Assembly: GCA_016630905.1 (NCBI GenBank)
Contig: WBMQ01000002.1
Location: forward strand, 806,001 to 870,000
DNA length: 64,000 nucleotides
Reading direction: 5' to 3'
Source of the DNA: Capillidium heterosporum
Taxonomy: Eukaryota > Entomophthoromycota > Entomophthoromycetes > Entomophthorales > Capillidiaceae
Shown here piece by piece: positions 34,011 through 45,343 of this stretch (position 1 is its first letter; every line of letters starts with the position of its first letter). The notes below the pieces were generated by a model. The model searched no databases. It was not told the origin of the DNA and saw only the letters and a list, made by a program, of their open reading frames with translations. A program made the translations under genes and the position numbers.

Positions 34011-37000
34011 CTAACGGTACCACGAGAAAAATCGGTTGATCTTGATGAAGGAACCTCTCTTCTTACGCTGCTTGATGGTATCGATGCCTTGTTCCTTAGG
34101 TAGAACCTTAGCCCCTAAATTGACTTGCGATTCTCCTGGTCCTAGGGTAGAGGCGAACGAAGTATCGGGTGATAAAGTAGATATGGTGGAAGCAGTGATA
34201 TCAGCTGGGTGGTCGGGGATGTTGGAAGTCAATATAGTCTTGCTCGATTTGGGCTTGACCTTACTGAAGTTGTGGCTAGGGGACAGCAATTCCGACAATG
34301 GGTAGAGGTGGTTCTTGTGAGGATCAGTTAAAGATCGGTTGCCAGCACTTAGAGTACGGTTGTGATCAGCAGCTTTGGCGCCAAGCTTGAGGTGCTGGGG
34401 AGACTTGTTCCGGAACGACAATCGGTTGGTAGGGGACTTGTTGGGGTGCGAGGTGGCCGCCCCGTTGGAGACTAAAATGTATCGGTCGTTTTTCATCTGG
34501 ACAGAGAAGCTCTTGATGCCGTTTAGGTACTGGTGCCCGACCCAGTTCTGGGAGGGGAAGTGTAAGGAGAACAAACTTTCGAGGAGAACGCGGTTGTAAG
34601 TGTTCTGTTTGTTGAGATAAGCCATCGAGTTTCGTAGCATTGCTTTGTGGTAGATCACTAAGTCAAATTTAGAAGCTAAACTTTGAAATTAAAAACTTAC
34701 GGTGCTGGAAAAAATAGCCTTGGAATAGGAAGGGTAGCTGGTAGTTACGACCCGAACCTCTGGGATCTTCTGGTGTAGCGATGGCAATTTCAATTGGGGT
34801 GATGTAATCGTCAAATGGCTGACACATGACTTTGCTTCTCAAGCACAAACTATAAGTTGTTAGTTAAAGAAAGAATAGCATTTTACCTGAAGCGACAATC
34901 TCTACCACGGATCATACCGCTCACTAAAGAAGGCAGAGGATTCAAGAAATACTGATCGATTGGAATTGATAGATCTTCGACGTAATGCAAGGCAATGTCA
35001 CTCTATAACAGTTAATAATTTTGAAAATATGCACATTACCTTGAGCCTGCTCTGACTATAGGCTTCCGGTTTAAAGATGAAAAAGTACATGTTGATGTCA
35101 TTGACCGTTTGATAGAAGCATGAGCTCCCAGTTGCTATGAAAGGTTAGAAATAGTTTCAAATGTAGCTACCTTTAGCTCTGCATATGGCAGCAGTAGTAC
35201 AAAGCTCATTATAAAACCTATTCTTGTCGGAAGGATTTAAAGTCACATAGAGATGTATCTCTTGATGGTCCCAGTACAAGTCCTCACTGTAGTCTAGGTT
35301 GGCTTTGACGTAGATGCCGTTGTAGTTCCCTAGCATCATTAGTCAAAGGTTGTTAAATTTTCTTACCGTGATGTTGGGCGTCCAAAAACTCCAGTCCGTT
35401 GAGGTTTATCCACGAGATGAACGTATAGTGCTTCTTCTTAGAGCTTCCACTATCCTTGTTACGCCTGGTGATGATTAGATAGTCGCTAAGTAGATACAGT
35501 GTTATATGATCTTTCATAACCGAGGTGCTTATATCACATTCCATGCAGTCCATCTGGGTACTAGATGCCGTGACGAACTCATTATTTTGGGCTAAAGGTT
35601 AAAGTAACTCTTGATAAAAAATACCGGGCAGTCGGCGATCGTTCTCAGCATATTGGATAGTTCCTCCGCCTTCTCCGATAGTTGATGCCCGGAAAGATAA
35701 CTTATCTCGTTGACTTTAACTAGGGCACTGTAGAGACCATGGTACTCCGGATGAGTTTTAGGAGTAAACCGCAGGTAATCTTTATAATTTAAAACAAATT
35801 GGCTTCTATGAATTACCTGTAAATAAGAGATTGTACCGTGGGATACGCTGTACTGGCATAACTAAAAGATCCTTAAGAGCCAACTTATCACAAGTCGGGA
35901 TGGTCTCTAGCAGCCTAAATTTTTACTATAGGTCTAAAATAAAGGGTTACCATAATGTAGTTGTAGAAAGATGCATTCTTGCGTTCAAGGATGCAGTTAT
36001 ACTCCAGTGAATATTTATAACCTGTTATGTAGGTTGAGTAGACCTTGAATAAGCCCATCTAATAGAAAGTTAGCAAAAACAAGTAAGTTCAACTCTACGT
36101 GTCGATCACAGATATCTCCAAGATTATCTTTCAAAGGGTCGTACGTCTTTAGCTCCTCCAAAAACTTTTCGTTAACTTCAAGTACCTCTTCGATGTTGTT
36201 GAAAAGTGCCTTTATATCGTAGGGTATCACAATCAACTTTTTCTTGTTGGAGGCAAGTTCTCTAAAGGGATTGATATACACCTATTTGTATGTTACTTTT
36301 GAGTTTTGAACTTAATGCTACCTTGACTATAGCTCGAAGTTTGCTTATATATTTCGTTTCGGATTCCAGCAGTTCTTCAAATATGGTGTCTCGCCTCTCT
36401 TGAACCTACTACATTTAACTCAAATCAATTTAAAAACTTACTTCATCTATCGTTTCAAAATCTTCAGTAAGAATTTCTGGGTTGATGAGTTCCTCTGGGG
36501 TGATTATCGCACCATCTTGGACGATCTGTTCACCACACATTCTCAAAAAAGCATTGTAGGTATCCCTTTGCTCTAAAACAATTAGTTTAAACTTAAATAG
36601 GTTTGGTTACCCATCGTCCTATTCAGACCAGAGTGGTGGATTATTATGTCGGTGTGAATCGCCTTCTGCATCTAAAATTGGTCAGGAATAAAGACTTATT
36701 GTTGAATACCATATAACGTTCTAGGTTGAGCAAAGGGTTTCGAATGGTAGCGTCGTTAACAAGCTCGAACTGGCTTATGAATCTGGAAAGATCCCCCTTT
36801 ACAAATTGAAGTGCTGTAATTTTGAAGTTGATATGGCTCTTCAATTCTTCTTCGTATGCTTGATGATCAGTTAAAAACTTTTCGAGGTGCTCAGAAGCGT
36901 ACGGTGTGCTGAAGTTGATTTTCTGCTGCCAGTTCAGTAAACGGAAGAAGTCTTCCTCCACTTCAAATAAATATTTTTCCATAGCCAGGTATAAAATAAT

Positions 37001-37674
37001 CGAATAAGCTTTAGGTGATATCAATTTGGTGTCTCGAATTGAAGCTGGGGCTATCAATGCATCCTCAACTTTGATGGTAGCAAATTTCTAGGCAAAATTA
37101 GTCAACGAGTAAATTATTCAATACCAAGTTAGTTAAAATGTAGACAATATGGTATCCCTCAATGGAAATTACTGAAGCGCAGATGGGTCCAAGGTCATCG
37201 TCGTATCCCAGATAGACGTTATGATCTACACAAATTTAACTTAAAACCAATATTAAATTTGAACCTTTTGCTTTGAATTCACCTTCCCAGAAGTTAGTTC
37301 GGTACAGCTTCCTGTTGAAGTTTTCGTTGGTGAAGAAGTTGACGTTCAAGGTCTCCAACTTGGTCTTGGGAGTAGGCATACTAAAACTTCTCGGTCTCCT
37401 ACCGACCCGCTCCTTAACCAACTCAACCTGTGAGTCGATACTTGACCTGGTAGAGGTACTGTTGGGAGTATCAGAGCCTTTAGTCACACTTTCTGGCTTC
37501 AGTAAGTTGTATCGGTACTGGTTCTCTTTAAGTACTCTTTCGAATTTCTACAAACAAAGATTTGTATGAGATTTATTGCTTTGTCATAGAACTAACCTGG
37601 TCATAATCTTTCTCATCCTGTGTAACTGGTGAGCTTTGCTTTCGTATAACTTTTGGTCTTTCTCCGGTCAACAT
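34011..37674 (-). CDS. Dbl-family Rho guanine nucleotide exchange factor (DH-PH)
   Basis: It activates a Rho-type GTPase. A basic Ser/Thr-rich N-terminus (MLTGERPKVIRKQSSPVTQD) leads to a helical region with SPKAYSIILYLAMEKYLFEV and NPLLNLERYM. The DH domain starts at RRDTIFEELLESETKYISKL, continues through VYSTYITGYKYSLEYNCIL, and shows the signature DLLVMPVQRIPRYNLLF. The PH domain has LYLLSDYLIITRRNKD and SWINLNGLEF. A conserved module after it (GSGRNYQLPFLFQGYFFQH) and a disordered Ser-rich tail follow. There are many introns of 36-50 nt; one at about 36675-36712 (GTATTC...TTTTAG) has no in-frame stop but is needed to keep frame. About 1,000 residues. Oddity: at 36043-36044 one extra base splits FLLDGLIQ from VYSTYITG, inside the DH domain, with no usable intron. 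Confidence 0.85.
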
Positions 37675-39326
37675 TTTTGAAGGAAGTTAAAGGATGAAAG
37701 TGAAAATTGAAATGGAAGTTCGTGATGCGGTCTTTGTTAGATTTGATGAATCCACTACAAAAGTAGCTTTTTCCCGATATAAAAAACGAGAGTTTTCGAA
37801 GGGGATATTAGGATGAGTATCAATCAAAATAGGAGTATACTATAGCGTACTATACTATAGCATCGCTACCTATTAAACTTGAACATATGTAAATTGTAAA
37901 TAGTGGTAGAGTTACCGAGTGAATTTATTTTTAATGTAATATATGTTCCTATCTTATAGTTACTCTCGGTTTAATATAAAAAATGAGATTGTTCAAATAT
38001 TTAAATCCAAATTATGCCGCTCCTATGAATACTACTAAATATAGCTATGTAACAAAGAATATCACATCACATAAAGCTCATTTATAATAATATTTGTAAA
38101 AGAAGATATATCCATATTGAATCTTTTGAAGTTTACATATAAGTCTTGCGACATTCCATCAAACTAAAGCCATAGTTTAATTGCAATTATCAGTCAAAAC
38201 GCAAAGTATACTTTACTAGGTTTCATAGCTTTAAAGAGTACAGTCCAGTGAGCCAGGGCCTTACTCTCCTTCGAACAAGACCTTTAAAAATCCATTAGAA
38301 GCATATCCTTCGCTAATCAATTAATTTTTGTTTCAAGGCAAGGAAATCCCCCTTGTTGAGAGATATGGTTCTTTACATATCTACTACGATCCAATCTTTA
38401 CACTAGAAACATCTATTCTCTAAAAAGCTACTTGGAGTTTATATCCAAAATGTACTGGGAACCTATTTTCCTTCTTACAAAGCTGTAACATCCGTTGCAT
38501 TCCAAAGTATAGCAGACTATTGATGCTCTACTTACAAGTAATGCATTCAGTTGTATTGGTCATTAGAATGTTTGTGGCGTATATATTGTTTTAAATTTAC
38601 CAGTACAACTATTATGGTAAATTAAAGTTAACCATTCTAGCTAAGCTATTACTAAAGATGTAAATATGCCCTTTTGGACTATTAAGTTTATGGAATAGAC
38701 CTACAGTTGTACAAACCTTGATATATTTAATATACAAGTTGATTATATCCGACTTACAAATTTGGAAATAAATTTTATGGTCAAAAGATAAAATACTTAG
38801 ATGATGGCTTGTCTAACGGTAATTACTCATTCCATATACGAACCTTGAATTTTGTTACTGAATGCTATTTGTAAATTAATAGAAATTAAAGATGCATCGT
38901 CTGGTTTCAACAACTTGCCATTCAATCTAGATCATAGTGGTGAGAATAGATGTAAATTAGTGAAAAGTTTTCATTTGTAACTTATTCTGAAATGCAATTG
39001 GAAATTGAGGTACAAACTCTAGTACTTTTGATGCCTATACAATAGATGTTACAAGAAATAAGCTTTGAATATTTTGTAGCTCCTATATGCCCATGGTATA
39101 TAGATGTGTTCAATATAAAAGGTTGTTTACAACAGTTGGATAGGAACATTTAAGACTAATGTATATGAAGTAAAAAATTGGTGCAAATATGTTTAATCAA
39201 TTTATATAATCTACCTACGTCCTCGGTTATAGAATTTATTTAAATATACATCTAAACTAATATGCACTTAAATAATAACCTGAGTTTTACCTTGCTATAT
39301 TCCAGGCAATTTTAAACCTATTTTTA
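37675..39326. other. Long AT-rich intergenic region
   Basis: About 1.65 kb between the RhoGEF start and the uL29m 3' end. I looked for exons, tRNAs and repeats on both strands and saw none I could support. A short tandem-like stretch, TACTATAGCGTACTATACTATAG (two partial copies), lies near 37840-37862. Confidence 0.5.
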
Positions 39327-39842
39327 TTATTGGCTACCCAAATTGCCTTCCTTTTGCATCTTTTTGGCCAGCTCAAAGTGGATTCTACGTTCGTTCAAAA
39401 TAGTAAGGATCCTTGCCATATTCTTCTTACACTATCATTTTCAAAAATACTAAAGTTAAGATAAAGCTTTTAAATTAAAAGATATACCTTGACCACTCTA
39501 TGCTTGTTACTAAAAAACTCTTCACTAATCTGGTTACGTTTAGCTTCCTGACGTTGGGTAGCTAACAAGTTCCGCTCCTTCAAATTGACAAACCACAACT
39601 TGTGTAAATCTTCAAAGGATTTCAAACGTAGTTCGGTTGCCCTCCATGATCTACCTATTATTCCAAAAAAGACAGCATCGATAAGAAACGGAATGAAAAG
39701 CGAAAAATTTACCAGTAACAATTTTATCTTTAGGTAAGGCAACTCCATTTTCAAAGAACTCTTCCAAACCTCGTACCAAACTTCTGTTTTTACCTTGGGT
39801 ACTTAGCATAGAGCCACCTAAAGCTTTGATGAACCTACTCAT
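39327..39842 (-). CDS. MRPL4: Mitochondrial ribosomal protein uL29m
   Basis: A large-subunit mitoribosomal protein (yeast Mrpl4, animal MRPL47). Three exons give 133 residues. The N-terminus ([20 protein letters not shown]) is basic and presequence-like. Then come [16 protein letters not shown] and the family signature [20 protein letters not shown], followed by [20 protein letters not shown] and [17 protein letters not shown]. It lies 207 bp from divergent LSm5. Confidence 0.9.
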
Positions 39843-40049
39843 ATCTATCTATCTATTTCTTGTAAAAAAGTTGAAGTTGCTTCAAGCTAAAAATTGGACT
39901 TTTGGTTTTCTAAAAACCATGGGTTTCTATTGGCTGATTCTGTTTCCAAGAGCTGAGATAAGTTGGAATGGAGTGGATTGAGATGGAAATCCAAATCCAA
40001 AAGCTTAGAAAGGTTTACATTCCAATCAAGAGCAAAGATAAATTTAAAG

Positions 40050-40575
40050 ATGGCGAGTCAACTTCTACCACTAGGTACATAAATAGCAACTTTATATGCT
40101 AACTTTTTAAAAAGAGATTATCGACAAATGTATCGGTTCCAAAATTTGGGTAGTTATGAAGGATAACAAGGAGTTCACTGGAACTTTGGTGGGGTTCGAT
40201 GATTACGTTAGTAAGTTTTATTTTACATTTGTAAACATTAATGTACTTGTAACTTGTATAATAGATATGGTATTGGAAGATGTAACTGAATAGTAAGTTT
40301 CTTTTAAATTTAAGTTTGTCATTTAATTTTGGGTTCTTTGTATTTTTAAAGTGAGCTACCCAACGCCTTGACGAGTCAGCCATCCGTCTTACAGAACATC
40401 CAACAGATCTTGTTAAATGGAAACAATATATGCATGGTAACCTTTTTTAGTTTTTAAACATTGACTTATGTTTGTCTTTAGTTGATTCCAGGTGGAGAGT
40501 AAGTTTCTATCTTTAATTGATGATTGGTTTTGTTAATCTTTGTATTTAACTTTTAGAGGTCCAAGTGTAAACTAA
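40050..40575 (+). CDS. LSM5: U6 snRNA-associated Sm-like protein LSm5
   Basis: A subunit of the LSm2-8 ring that binds the 3' end of U6 snRNA, and of the cytoplasmic LSm1-7 ring in mRNA decay. Six exons encode only 90 residues. [20 protein letters not shown] is followed by Sm1 ([20 protein letters not shown]), VLEDVTEYE, and Sm2 ([18 protein letters not shown]). The closest match is LSm5 by its QLLPLE start and the GGEGP end. All five introns (40-59 nt) join in phase. The density of one intron per about 15 codons is high even for this window. Confidence 0.93.
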
Positions 40576-41976
40576 ATAAATAGGTTTAAGTTTAGTTAGA
40601 CTTTAAACTTTTATAGTTAGTATGTACATTTACATAGGTTTGTATTTTGGTTGATGGCTGGTTTTATTTGTATAGTTCTTGATAGGGAATTACCAAATCT
40701 TTACTCTTTGTTGAAAGTGGCACTGGTGTTTAAATAGCTGTAATCTAAAAGTAGATTTGGATGGATCGTACATTTCCTTACGACAGTTTAAAGTAAATAT
40801 ATGGTTGACTATGGCTTCGATTGACGTAATTGTTTTAAATAGCCTATCTGCACCTTTAGCATCTAAGAATATATTTCCAAGTAAATGGTTTTTATTTTTT
40901 TATTTTCATTTACCTCACATGCGCCTATAAATCAATAAATGTAAATTCTATTATTGAAGGTGAGTTTATGATTGTTGAGTTATCTCGAGTTCAAGCTTGT
41001 CTTAAGTAAGTCATAGTTTGCAATATAAATTTGATATTATCAATCTTTTCGAGTCACTTTGACAATGTAGTAATTTTTAAGCATTACTAAACAAATTATA
41101 ACTGGACTTAAAGGTATATATGGAATTAAGTAAAGTACTACTTCAAACATTATTAAATCTATACCTCAGTTGAACTTGTTTTTCTCATCCAAAAACTACT
41201 ATACACTAACCATTCCTTAATACTACGATTACAACTCTAAATATTTCAAGTGTATAACTGTTGTTTTAATAGCATCTTTCTTTATGCTAGTATAATTGTT
41301 AAGCATCTAAATTTACTACAGTAATAGTAAACCTATGTTTTAATTTCACCTTACATCATCTGTTATTTTTACTCTAATTCAAGTCACTATATTTCTACAA
41401 TTACCTATACATAAATCAACATTTATAGGTGGATCCAACTTAAAACTACTACTTTAGGCTTGGATTTGGAATTATCTGCTCAATACACATATACAAATAA
41501 CCTAAACCGACTTTTCAACTACGCTATATCCTGTAATCCTATTATAGTTTAGTTTAGTCTACCTAAGTTGCATTTTCTTTATCAGTCTTAGCTAGATATA
41601 ATAATTTACTACCAACTCATTCCAACTTGGAAACAATAGTATATTTTGGTAAGCAAGCCACCGCTTCTAAATTAAAATTCAATTTGAGCTATAGATAAAC
41701 TGTAAAGAATAGATATATATTTACAATCTTTCCATATTGGAAAGGCACTATTCAAATGAATTAAAGCAGCAACTAAAATACTTTTTCAAATCGTCAACAT
41801 GGATCTTGTTTCAACTCAACTATATAAAATTCCCAGTAGGCTTACGTCATATTCTTTATAAATGATAAATGATAAAGATAAGATGTGGAGTAGATTTTGA
41901 AATCAACAAAAGCAATCTAAACTTCCTTGGAACTGAGTATCCAACTCTATTGAAATTTAGCCTCCAATATCAAAAT
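40576..41976. other. AT-rich intergenic region
   Basis: 1.4 kb between LSm5 and the MAPR gene. I see no supported gene. A TATATAAA lies at 41821-41828, 150 bases before the next start codon, and is the only promoter-like element. The open frame upstream of 41977 begins at a non-conserved ATG. Confidence 0.5.
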
Positions 41977-42755
41977 ATGAGTGAAATTAGACAACGTATT
42001 AATACTACCCATACACCAACTACCAACGACAGAATAGGTCAGCAAGTTGAAGCATCAACCTCAACTTTCTTTTCCAATGTTTTAAACGTAGTCAAGTGGA
42101 TAAGTTTGTTGTTGATAGGTAGCCTGTTAACTTCAGTATATAATAACCGAGACGTTTACTTTTGGCTATAGTAACAAGTATACTAACTGGCGCACCTACA
42201 TTCCGGTAACTTTTATAACTTTGTAAATTTTTACTTATTCTATTTTTGTGTAAATGCAGCGCAAGATGATTAGTCTTACTCCTGAAGAATTGAAAAAGTA
42301 CGATGGCAACAATCCTAAACTACCTTTGTACATTGCTATAAAGTAAGCTATCTATACGTATGGCCTTCTAATTAAAACTATTTTGTAAAGTGGGGAAGTT
42401 TACGACGTCAGTTCAGGAAGAGCTCACTATTCCAAAGTAAGTTTATTTTCAAGTCTTGCAATTAAGCTAATTACTTTAAAAGGGCGGTAGCTATAGCTTC
42501 TTTGCTGGACGGGACGCAGCAAGAGCTTATGTAACTGGATGTTTTGATACTCACCTCACCCATGACCTTAGAGGTCTAAGCAAAGAAGAGATGGAAGGTA
42601 TAAAAGGATGGCAGGACTTCTACAAGAACCATGAAAAGTACTACCAAGTTGGTTACGTCTCCAACCCACCTATCGATCCTAACTCCAAGGTCCCTGAGGA
42701 CTGTAACAAGAAACGTAAGGATAAGAAGCAGGCTAAAGGGGGCAAGATCCATTAA
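41977..42755 (+). CDS. Membrane-anchored cytochrome b5-like heme-binding protein (MAPR family)
   Basis: This is a MAPR-type cytochrome b5-fold protein, a relative of Dap1/PGRMC1 and of a filamentous-fungal group that starts MSEIRQR. Exon 1 gives MSEIRQRINTTHTP and one membrane helix (NVVKWISLLLIGSLLTS). A 43-nt intron (GTATAT...AACAAG, 42138-42180) leads to YTNWRTYIP. A second intron (about 42211-42257) leads to RKMISLTPEELKKYDG. The heme domain continues with PLYIAINGEVYDVSS, GGSYSFFAGRDAARAYVTGC and FDTHLTHDLRGLS, and the tail is Lys-rich. About 195 residues. The unspliced frame stops at 42170-42172; the splice used here avoids assuming a frame break but has a less usual acceptor (AAG). Such proteins support sterol P450s; here that is inferred. 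Confidence 0.78.
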
Positions 42756-42804
42756 ATTAAATTTTGGAATTGAAATATATATAGTTTGATAAATGAATTT
42801 CTAT

Positions 42805-44695
42805 TTAATGCCTCAAATTTAAAACTTCCGACCGTAATTGTAGCAATTTCTTTAGAATCTGCTGACTGCCCAACCAATTGCTCAACCCATTCAAAGTATC
42901 CATTAGATTGTTGAACTTGTTCATGACTTGATTCTTCTTTACGTTGCTGACATTACTATTGCCCGTCGATTGGTTGTAAAAGTTGTATAGAAGTAGGTAA
43001 GCCAATCCCGAAAAGAAGCAGCATGTCGGTAAGAAGTTGGGGACTTTACCTTCCTCCTCCTTGACTGTGATATTGTAATCCAAATCCTGAAGTTCCAGCT
43101 TGAACTGATCATCCAAACTCTCCAAATTAAAATCGTTAGGGTCGCTGGAGTTGAAGGTAGAAGTCTTCGATCAAACTGTTGATAAAATTTGCATCCATAA
43201 AGTATTTGTGGGGTAGAGTATCGAATCCTTCTAAACTTTGGAATCGGGAAAATAGCTCGACCAGAGGCTGTAGTACACTTAACTTCAATTTGAAGATCAG
43301 TAGGTTGAACTGCAAAATCTGCTGAAAGTAAGGGCATCGTAGCTTTAAGCTGAGGTTGTGGTAGATGGGATTGTACTTGAGCTTTCGGTCCAACCGGTTG
43401 TAAAAATTATTTAGCTTAGTGTAATACAGCAAGTAAAAGTTAAAGATTTGATAGTTGGTAAACTGTAAACTGTTGACTTTGGGTAAATTTTGGATCTCCT
43501 TTGATATAATCAGTAACTCTTTGACCTTCAAAATCAAAACTTGAGTTAAGGTAGGTAAGTTGTTGTAGCAGAGTTGCAATTCGCTATCTAGACTATCTAT
43601 ACTATGGTTGACTACTAAACTGGTATTCAAAGCATCAGTGGTGTTGGTATCCAATTTAATCAAACTAGGTCGATCTAACAAGCTGGAAAGTTCGTTGTCG
43701 AAAAACACTAGTATATTGAATAGATTAGAGTCGACAGGATTGGTAGCTTCCATACTCGACTCCAACATGTGGTAGATCTTTATACCTAAACTCAAACTTA
43801 GCCAAGCCTTCATCAGGTCACCGTTCCCAATTAGATACTCGATGACGTTCAACAAGGTTACCAAGGTATCCAATCTGCTCTCGTAACTGCCGTATAACTG
43901 CACTGCACTGCTACTACTAAATAAAAGTTTGTTGTAAATGGCGTTGATGATCTTGTTGGAATGCTGGACCTTATTCTTGACTAATAGATGGTTGTTGGTA
44001 AAAGGCAGGCTCAAGGCAAACATACTATCCATTAATATGGTAGGAGGTTTGTTGTTTAAACTGTGCAGCCGGCTTACCAAATTACTACGATCGATGAAGT
44101 TAATCTGGCCTGTAAATAACTTTGTCAGGAAGTAGAGATTCAAGAGATGGTTAGAGTAATCGAATAAATTGAACTTGTGGAAGATTGGAGCTACGGTAGT
44201 TAATTTAGTTACGATGGGCTCGATTTGGCTGTCGGGAGTGTTGGTGTTAGTACAGTGGTCCTTGTAAGCGACTAGTAGTGGTACCAAGTTGGTCAAAGTA
44301 CCCTCTAAACTGGTCAATCGATCTTGAACTTTGCGTACGCCAGTCTGTCTACCTTTGTACACTGGTCTACTGCCCCCTTTCCCTTTACTTGAATCACTAG
44401 TTTTACGCTTATTTTTCTTGAAGCCTAAGTCTTGGACGTGGTCACTACTGCTTATGTCGTTATCAGTAGTAGAACAAGTAGTGTCGTTGGTATCGCAAGG
44501 TAAATTGGACATTTCCAAAGGTTCGATACTTGGCAAAGTTGGTAAAGTAGTGGCCAGTGGACTTGTGGTAAGTAGGTTGGGTTGCGTCAACAAGGTAAAT
44601 TGTTGGAATAGATCAAAATCTAAGTCGCAGTCGAATAGATTTTCGACTTGGTTAAAATTGAAGTTCAGGTTGCTGTTGTTGCTATTCTCTTCCAT
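42805..44695 (-). CDS. Fungal-type transcription factor without a zinc cluster
   Basis: The main frame (43136-44695, 519 residues) opens with an Asn/Asp-rich acidic region. A basic patch (NKRKTSDSSKGKGGSRPVYK) and a coiled-coil start (RKVQDRLTSLEGTLTNLV) follow, looking exactly like the linker that normally comes after a Zn2Cys6 cluster. The fungal factor middle homology region then follows, with SLGIKIYHMLESS and VFFDNELSSLLDRPSLIKLD. No Zn2Cys6 motif exists: the only two close Cys are in PCDTNDTTCSTTD. The 0 frame ends RP* at 43136. The +1 frame continues with DPNDFNLESLDDQFKLELQD and a hydrophobic segment (PTCCFFSGLAYLLLYNF) to 42805, as expected for the end of this family. So one extra base is suspected near 43136-43165. 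An upstream exon with the zinc cluster is possible but not seen. Confidence 0.68.
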
Positions 44696-45343
44696 TGTGT
44701 TGATAAGATTGAAGCTTATTGTAGCTTTAGCTTGGTGAGAAGCTGTTTTTTAGCTTGTAGGCTTCGGCCCAACTAATTCTCCATATTCGATGCATGACAT
44801 CAGTTCTTTAGGAGTTGAAGCGATTGGATGCATTGTATTGGCATATAAGGGCACTATCTTATAGACTAGTTTAGCTTGAAGTTGTGCAAAGAAGTGCTAC
44901 TTTATATCAAGATATAATGATACTATTTAAGCCCATAAACTCGAAACCAATGTAAAAAATATTAGAGATACTTTTGAGTTGAATTTGTAAAAAACCTTGA
45001 CTTTTAATTATAACTATATTATACGAAGCCCTTGCAATATCTCAAAGTAAATTGTATTTTTTCCTAGCTTACAAGCTGCCCTTTAGCTTTCGAAATCTCC
45101 AAACTTTGAGTAAAGGTGCTATAGGCTTTTGGATGCTTCAAAACTAATCCAACTTTCACATTGTTATCAGATCTTCAAATTAACCTCCTTGTTTCGTCAT
45201 ACCAACAATTCTTGTAAAGTTCCAAGTTTGGGAACCAATCGAAACCCAAATTAACTAAAACATTTTAGCTACAAGAATGGTGAAAACAAAAACCAACAGT
45301 CCCAGCATAACTTTTCCAATTGAAGACTTAGCAAATAGCAGAG
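44696..45343. other. Divergent promoter region
   Basis: 648 bp between the zinc-cluster-less factor and PP5 start codons. AT-rich; no clear TATA box, dyad or additional exon was found. Confidence 0.5.

Noticed and set aside
36660-36715. Apparent frame break in the RhoGEF after NPLLNLERYM
   Set aside because: A 38-nt intron without in-frame stops (GTATTC...TTTTAG) joins ERYM to MQKAIHTDIIIHH as in relatives.
42138-42180. Apparent frame break in the MAPR gene after VYFWL
   Set aside because: A 43-nt intron (GTATAT...AACAAG) gives a continuous frame into YTNWRTYIP; splicing is simpler than an indel.
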